Of a stretch of 64,000 nt of DNA, positions 60,102 to 64,000 are shown in pieces (the stretch's first letter is position 1; each line of letters begins with the position of its first letter). The stretch is from Leptospira langatensis (lineage in GTDB: Bacteria > Spirochaetota > Leptospiria > Leptospirales > Leptospiraceae). The notes below the pieces were generated by a model. It was not told the origin of the DNA. It did no database searches and worked only from the letters and a program-made list of their open reading frames with translations. The stretch covers positions 558,001 to 622,000 of the forward strand of contig NZ_RQER01000004.1 in NCBI RefSeq assembly GCF_004770615.1, given 5' to 3'. Both the position numbers and the translations under genes were made by a program.

Positions 60102-60653
60102 TTGGAAGAAGAAGTCACAAACATACTGAAAGCGATCGGAGAAGATCCTTCGAGAGAAGGACTCGTAAACACTCCTAAGCGAGTTCGCAAATCCTACGAA
60201 TTCCTAACTTCAGGTTATAGAGCGGATATGAACTCTATCGTAAACGGAGCTATCTTTGAAGAGGATAGTCAGGGTATGGTTCTGGTTCGAGACATAGAAA
60301 TGTATTCCCTCTGCGAACATCATCTTCTTCCTTTTTTTGGAAAGGCACATGTAGGCTATATTCCCAATAAGAAGATCATCGGTATCTCTAAGATCCCTAG
60401 GATCGTAGATGTGTTTGCGAGAAGATTACAGGTACAAGAAAGAATGACCGAGCAGATCGCTTACGCACTTATGGAAGTGCTAGATCCTCTCGGTGTAGCA
60501 GTAGTGATCAAGGCAAAGCATCTTTGCATGATGATGAGAGGAGTAGAAAAACAGAACTCCGAGCTTTTCACTTCCTGTATGCTCGGAGAGTTCAAGACCA
60601 ATATGGTGACTAGGAGCGAGTTTCTAGATCTAATTCGGACTGGTTCGACCTAA
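60102..60653 (+). CDS. folE: GTP cyclohydrolase I
   Basis: 183 aa from TTG 60102 (GGAG 7 nt upstream). Motifs: '[20 protein letters not shown]', the zinc/active-site '[20 protein letters not shown]' (near residue 70), '[16 protein letters not shown]' and '[15 protein letters not shown]' with the second Cys ligand. First step of folate (dihydroneopterin) synthesis. Its 3' end overlaps the convergent DUF374 gene by 44 nt. Confidence 0.97.
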   Translation: MEEEVTNILKAIGEDPSREGLVNTPKRVRKSYEFLTSGYRADMNSIVNGAIFEEDSQGMVLVRDIEMYSLCEHHLLPFFGKAHVGYIPNKKIIGISKIPRIVDVFARRLQVQERMTEQIAYALMEVLDPLGVAVVIKAKHLCMMMRGVEKQNSELFTSCMLGEFKTNMVTRSEFLDLIRTGST

Positions 60654-61350
60654 CAGATTTTTTGCTTCTAAGCTCTTCTGCTTTTTGCTCTGCTCGAGCT
60701 TTGTTTTCGAGCATTGCTTTCTCCACTCGCAACCTTTCTTTTTCGAAACCGGCCTCGTCCAGATCTCTTGGAATTAGGATCGGTTCCCCGTAAGAGATCA
60801 CAAAGGTTGTGAATGGTTTAGGGATCCTGTGCTTGTCCCAAGACTTAGCAATCCACTGTCTTGTGCATTCATAATGAAAAGGTAAGATAGGGACCTGAGA
60901 TACTTGGGCGGCCGCGATGACTCCCGGTTGAAGGATCAAAGCCGGACCTCTAGGCCCGTCAGGCGTGAACGCAGCGGGAAGATTTTTTCTCAAGTGAACG
61001 ATCATTGCCTTTAAGGCCTTTGAACCGCCTTTGGAAGAGCTCCCGCGAATACTTCCGTTACCGAATCGGTGCACCACTCCTGTAATGAAATCTCCATCCT
61101 TTGATTCGGAGATCAAAACGGCTAACTTACGATTTCTATTCAGATAAGGTGAATAAAGAACGTTCGTATGCCAAATGCTGAGAATAAACGGCTTTTTCAA
61201 AGGATAAAGAGAGTTAAAATGCTCCTTACCTAATTCCACCTTTCTTGAGGTGAGTCCGATGATCCTCTGTAAAAAAACGACTAGAGTGGGCACCAACCAA
61301 ACTAATAGCTTACGCTTAAAACTATTGCGAGTATCCAATTTTTCCGACAT
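60610..61350 (-). CDS. DUF374-type lysophospholipid acyltransferase family protein
   Basis: 246 aa. The family block '[20 protein letters not shown]' (His in place of the classical HX4D), '[20 protein letters not shown]' and '[20 protein letters not shown]' are all present. An N-terminal membrane segment spans about residues 14-32. DUF374 proteins are LPLAT-like enzymes linked to lipid A or phospholipid acylation; in leptospires a role in lipopolysaccharide is possible. The Lys/Glu-rich tail overlaps folE. Confidence 0.88.
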   Translation of the reverse strand: MSEKLDTRNSFKRKLLVWLVPTLVVFLQRIIGLTSRKVELGKEHFNSLYPLKKPFILSIWHTNVLYSPYLNRNRKLAVLISESKDGDFITGVVHRFGNGSIRGSSSKGGSKALKAMIVHLRKNLPAAFTPDGPRGPALILQPGVIAAAQVSQVPILPFHYECTRQWIAKSWDKHRIPKPFTTFVISYGEPILIPRDLDEAGFEKERLRVEKAMLENKARAEQKAEELRSKKSVRSNQSELDLETRS

Positions 61351-61586
61351 TGGGGCGAGCTTGTTGAAACGCGGTCGGGGAGCATTCCTTTTTTTATAAC
61401 AAACAAGATTTTATGTAAAGCGCCTGAAGTAGGAAGAGTTGCCTTCAATCGGAAAATTCAAAGCGGCTGCCCTATTCATTTTTTCCGCCAAGCTTTTATC
61501 AGGATCGCATTCCTGTTTCCGTATGAGAGAATGAGTGGACAGCCATATTTTATTTAACATCTTACTTGATTTTGCGGAGGAGAACG

Positions 61587-63554
61587 ATGGCAAAAGAAAG
61601 AATCGTCCAACCATTTTCTCATTTTAAGAAAACGGCAAACATCACTCTAAAAGATTATAAGGCATTATATAAGGAATCCATTGAGAACCCCAAAAAATTT
61701 TGGGGAAGGGAAGCAGGAAATCGACTTACCTGGTTTAAGAAATGGGACAAAGTACTAGAACACGATTTTAAGAACGCTAAAGTAGAGTGGTTCAAGGGAG
61801 CTAAACTAAACGTCTCCTATAATTGCTTGGACCGACATCTGGATACTCCTCTTAAAAACAAAGCTGCCCTGATCTGGGAAGGGGACAACCCTCTCGAGTC
61901 TAAGACCTATACCTATCACGATCTTTATAGAGAAGTGAACAAGTTTGCGAACGTACTAAAAGCGAATGGTATCAGGAAAGGGGATGTAGTCATGGTGTAC
62001 CTGCCCATGATCCCCGAACTCGCGATTACAATTCTTGCATGTACTAGGATTGGAGCGATCCACTCCGTAGTTTTCGGAGGCTTCTCCCCCGAAGCATTAG
62101 TGAGTAGGATAGAAGATTGCAAACCTAAGATCATCATCACGTCCGACGGAGGATACAGAGGCGGAAAGAGTCTGGATCTGAAGAAGGCTGTAGATACTGC
62201 ATTGGACCAAACCAAGGAGAAAGTGAACGATGTAATCGTGGTCCGAAGAACGGGAGAAGAAACCGTTCTTAATTGGAAAGAAGGCAGGGACCATTGGTGG
62301 CATTATCTCATGAACGATCCGGAACTTCCCGCGTATTGCGAACCGGAACAAATGAATGCGGAAGATCCTCTCTTCATTCTGTATACCTCGGGCTCCACAG
62401 GAAAACCGAAAGGGGTTCTGCATACTACGGGCGGATACTTGCTCGGAGTGAATATGACCTTTTATTATGTATTCGATATCAAGCCTACGGATACATACTG
62501 GTGTACTGCAGATATCGGTTGGGTCACCGGTCATAGTTATCTTGTCTACGGTCCTCTTTCGAACGGGGCTACTTCTCTCATGTTTGAAGGAGTTCCTACA
62601 TATCCGGATGCAGGAAGATTCTGGGACGTGATCGACAAACATGGAGTTACCATCTTCTATACTGCGCCTACCGCGATCCGTTCCTTAATGAGAGAAGGAA
62701 CCGATCTAATCCAGAAACGAAGCCTGGAATCTCTAAGATTGATCGGCTCCGTAGGAGAACCGATCAATCCGGAAGCCTGGGAATGGTACTTCGAGAATAT
62801 CGGAAAATCCAGATGTCCCGTAGTAGATACTTGGTGGCAGACAGAAACGGGAGGCATCATGATCTCGCCTTTGCCGGGGGCAATCGCTCAAAAACCAGGA
62901 TCGGCTACCCTTCCCTTCTTCGGAGTGGAGCCGGTATTACTGGACGATGGCGGAAAAGAGATCAATTCAAAAGGAGAAGTTAGCGGCAATCTAGCGATCA
63001 AATCTCCTTGGCCTTCTATGATGAGAGCCGTGTACAAAGACCCAAAAAGATTTTACGATACTTACTTCTCCATTTATAAAGGTTACTACTTTACGGGGGA
63101 CGGAGCAAGAAGGGACAAAGACGGTTATTATTGGATCACCGGTCGCGTAGACGATGTGATCAACGTCTCCGGTCATAGAATTGGTTCCGCAGAAGTGGAA
63201 AGTGCCCTTGTAGAAAATCATTCCGTGGCAGAGGCTGCAGTCGTAGGCTTCCCTCATGATATCAAGGGCCAAGGGATTTACGCATATGTTACCGTAAAAG
63301 AGGGAGTGACCACAAATGACTCACTCAAAAAAGAGCTGATCTCCACGGTGGAAAAGATCATCGGTAAGATTGCAAGACCCGATGTGATCCATTGGGCTCC
63401 CGGACTCCCTAAGACTAGATCCGGAAAGATCATGAGAAGGATCCTGCGTAAAATTGCAGGCGGAGAATTCGAAGGCTTGGGTGATATTTCCACTCTAGCG
63501 GATCCAAGCGTTGTAGAAAAATTAATAGAGGACAAGAAGAAGTATCACAGTTGA
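61587..63554 (+). CDS. acs: Acetyl-CoA synthetase
   Basis: 655 aa from ATG 61587 (GGAGGAG 5 nt upstream), normal Acs length. Motifs: 'GRKG'-type N-terminal [20 protein letters not shown], '[20 protein letters not shown]' (P-loop), '[11 protein letters not shown]' (acyl pocket with the Acs Trp), '[20 protein letters not shown]' and the C-terminal [16 protein letters not shown] with the catalytic, acetylatable lysine. Activates acetate to acetyl-CoA. Coupled to the following binding-protein gene by TTGA. Confidence 0.97.
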   Translation: MAKERIVQPFSHFKKTANITLKDYKALYKESIENPKKFWGREAGNRLTWFKKWDKVLEHDFKNAKVEWFKGAKLNVSYNCLDRHLDTPLKNKAALIWEGDNPLESKTYTYHDLYREVNKFANVLKANGIRKGDVVMVYLPMIPELAITILACTRIGAIHSVVFGGFSPEALVSRIEDCKPKIIITSDGGYRGGKSLDLKKAVDTALDQTKEKVNDVIVVRRTGEETVLNWKEGRDHWWHYLMNDPELPAYCEPEQMNAEDPLFILYTSGSTGKPKGVLHTTGGYLLGVNMTFYYVFDIKPTDTYWCTADIGWVTGHSYLVYGPLSNGATSLMFEGVPTYPDAGRFWDVIDKHGVTIFYTAPTAIRSLMREGTDLIQKRSLESLRLIGSVGEPINPEAWEWYFENIGKSRCPVVDTWWQTETGGIMISPLPGAIAQKPGSATLPFFGVEPVLLDDGGKEINSKGEVSGNLAIKSPWPSMMRAVYKDPKRFYDTYFSIYKGYYFTGDGARRDKDGYYWITGRVDDVINVSGHRIGSAEVESALVENHSVAEAAVVGFPHDIKGQGIYAYVTVKEGVTTNDSLKKELISTVEKIIGKIARPDVIHWAPGLPKTRSGKIMRRILRKIAGGEFEGLGDISTLADPSVVEKLIEDKKKYHS

Positions 63555-64000
63555 GTCGCGTTGGGCCGGAAAGAATCGTTTGTTTAACGGAAGAAACGAC
63601 CGAACTTCTCTACCTTTTGGGAGAAGAGGATAGAATCGTAGGTATCTCTGCGTACACTGTCCGTCCTCCCAGAGCCAAGGAAGAGAAGCCAAGAGTTTCC
63701 GCGTTTATCAACGGGAATATAAAGCGTATCAAGGAACTGAATCCGGACTTGGTCATTGGGTTCTCAGATATCCAAGCGCAATTAGCTCATGATCTAGTCA
63801 AAGAAGGACTGAACGTTCTCGTAACCAACCAAAGAAGTTTGGAAGAAATATTTCAAACTATTCTAATGGTAGGCGGACTGATCGGAAAATCGACCGAGGT
63901 GATCCGTTTAGTAGAAAGCTATCGCAAAAGACTGGAAGAGATCCGATCCAGATCTTCTTCTAAGCCTAAGATACGGATCTTCTTCCAAGAATGGGACCAA
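63551..64000 (+). CDS. Cobalamin-type ABC transporter substrate-binding protein (3' end outside window)
   Basis: Partial, 150 codons. TTG start at 63551 overlaps the acs stop as TTGA. Sequence '[20 protein letters not shown]', '[14 protein letters not shown]', '[17 protein letters not shown]' and '[20 protein letters not shown]' match the periplasmic-binding fold used by BtuF-like cobalamin or ferric siderophore-binding proteins. No signal peptide is visible at this start, so it may be cytoplasmic or the true start may differ. Coupling to acs is odd for a transporter part. Confidence 0.82.
   Translation, partial: MSRVGPERIVCLTEETTELLYLLGEEDRIVGISAYTVRPPRAKEEKPRVSAFINGNIKRIKELNPDLVIGFSDIQAQLAHDLVKEGLNVLVTNQRSLEEIFQTILMVGGLIGKSTEVIRLVESYRKRLEEIRSRSSSKPKIRIFFQEWDQ

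Noticed and set aside
61351..61586. 236-nt gap between the DUF374 and acs genes
   Set aside because: Holds a T-rich stretch and presumably both divergent promoters, but no clear hexamer pair, palindrome or RNA structure that I can support.

Overview
The window looks like a chromosomal segment of a spirochaete of the genus Leptospira. This is an inference from gene content, not a database match. The supporting points are a stand-alone 5S rRNA gene beside the rpmH-rnpA-yidD-yidC-jag-mnmE cluster, many lipoproteins with relaxed lipoboxes, a Leptospira-type lipoprotein at 40.0-40.9 kb, frequent TTG/GTG starts and mid-range GC. I see no phage, insertion sequence or CRISPR array. The clearest accessory element is a HEPN/MNT toxin-antitoxin pair directly behind the tmRNA gene.

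Layout. 1-4.4 kb, minus strand: ribosome, membrane-insertion and RNase P genes (mnmE partial, jag, yidC, yidD, rnpA, rpmH) followed upstream by 5S rRNA. 4.4-9.0 kb, minus: a divergent Fpg/Nei glycosylase, a 787-aa unknown membrane protein and an AvtA-like aminotransferase. 9.1-11.5 kb, plus: a three-domain nucleotide cyclase and a TMEM220 protein. 11.5-12.5 kb, minus: hepT, mntA and ssrA. 12.6-16.1 kb: a metallo-beta-lactamase-fold lipoprotein, an acyl-CoA synthetase carrying membrane segments and a small Lys/His-rich exported protein. 16.1-19.2 kb, minus: aat, thpR and a fused pabB-pabC, overlapping in one operon. 19.3-24.2 kb: a MASE1 histidine kinase, a TetR regulator, a lipoprotein hydrolase and a membrane protein with a strong palindromic operator. 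24.3-28.7 kb: a Cys/Met-metabolism PLP enzyme, prfA, an EcsC-like protein and a lipoprotein that appears to start at CTG. 28.7-33.3 kb, minus: a tightly coupled operon tetR-rhomboid-dehydrogenase-Nudix-unknown. 33.3-37.4 kb: a fructosamine-kinase-like protein, a GH18-like exported protein, an exported unknown and purT. 37.4-42.3 kb: a glycerol-3-phosphate dehydrogenase/acyltransferase fusion, two lipoproteins, and a gpx-ohrR operon with an OhrR-type operator. 42.5-48.9 kb: a beta-barrel protein, a Kef-type antiporter, a GH114 lipoprotein, tRNA-Gly, an M32 carboxypeptidase and a FliG-like small protein. 48.9-54.9 kb: small membrane proteins, a TetR regulator divergent from an ABA4-like protein, PhzF, a dinucleotide-binding protein, DUF423, and a TRL-like lipoprotein pair. 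55.0-64.0 kb: rocD, a zinc-ribbon protein, a second Kef-type antiporter, DUF1289, a glycosyltransferase, folE, a DUF374 acyltransferase, acs and the start of a cobalamin-type substrate-binding protein.

Genes that probably work together: jag/yidC/yidD in membrane-protein insertion; pabBC and folE in folate synthesis; the GpsA-PlsB fusion, FadD-like protein and DUF374 protein in lipid synthesis; gpx and ohrR in peroxide defence; ssrA, prfA, aat and rnpA in translation and protein or RNA quality control. Most of the window is ordinary housekeeping. The points I rate highest are rnpA without a canonical start codon, the toxin-antitoxin pair 17 nt behind tmRNA, the two-step phosphatidate-pathway fusion, the five-gene rhomboid operon, and a FadR-type palindrome inside a promoter.
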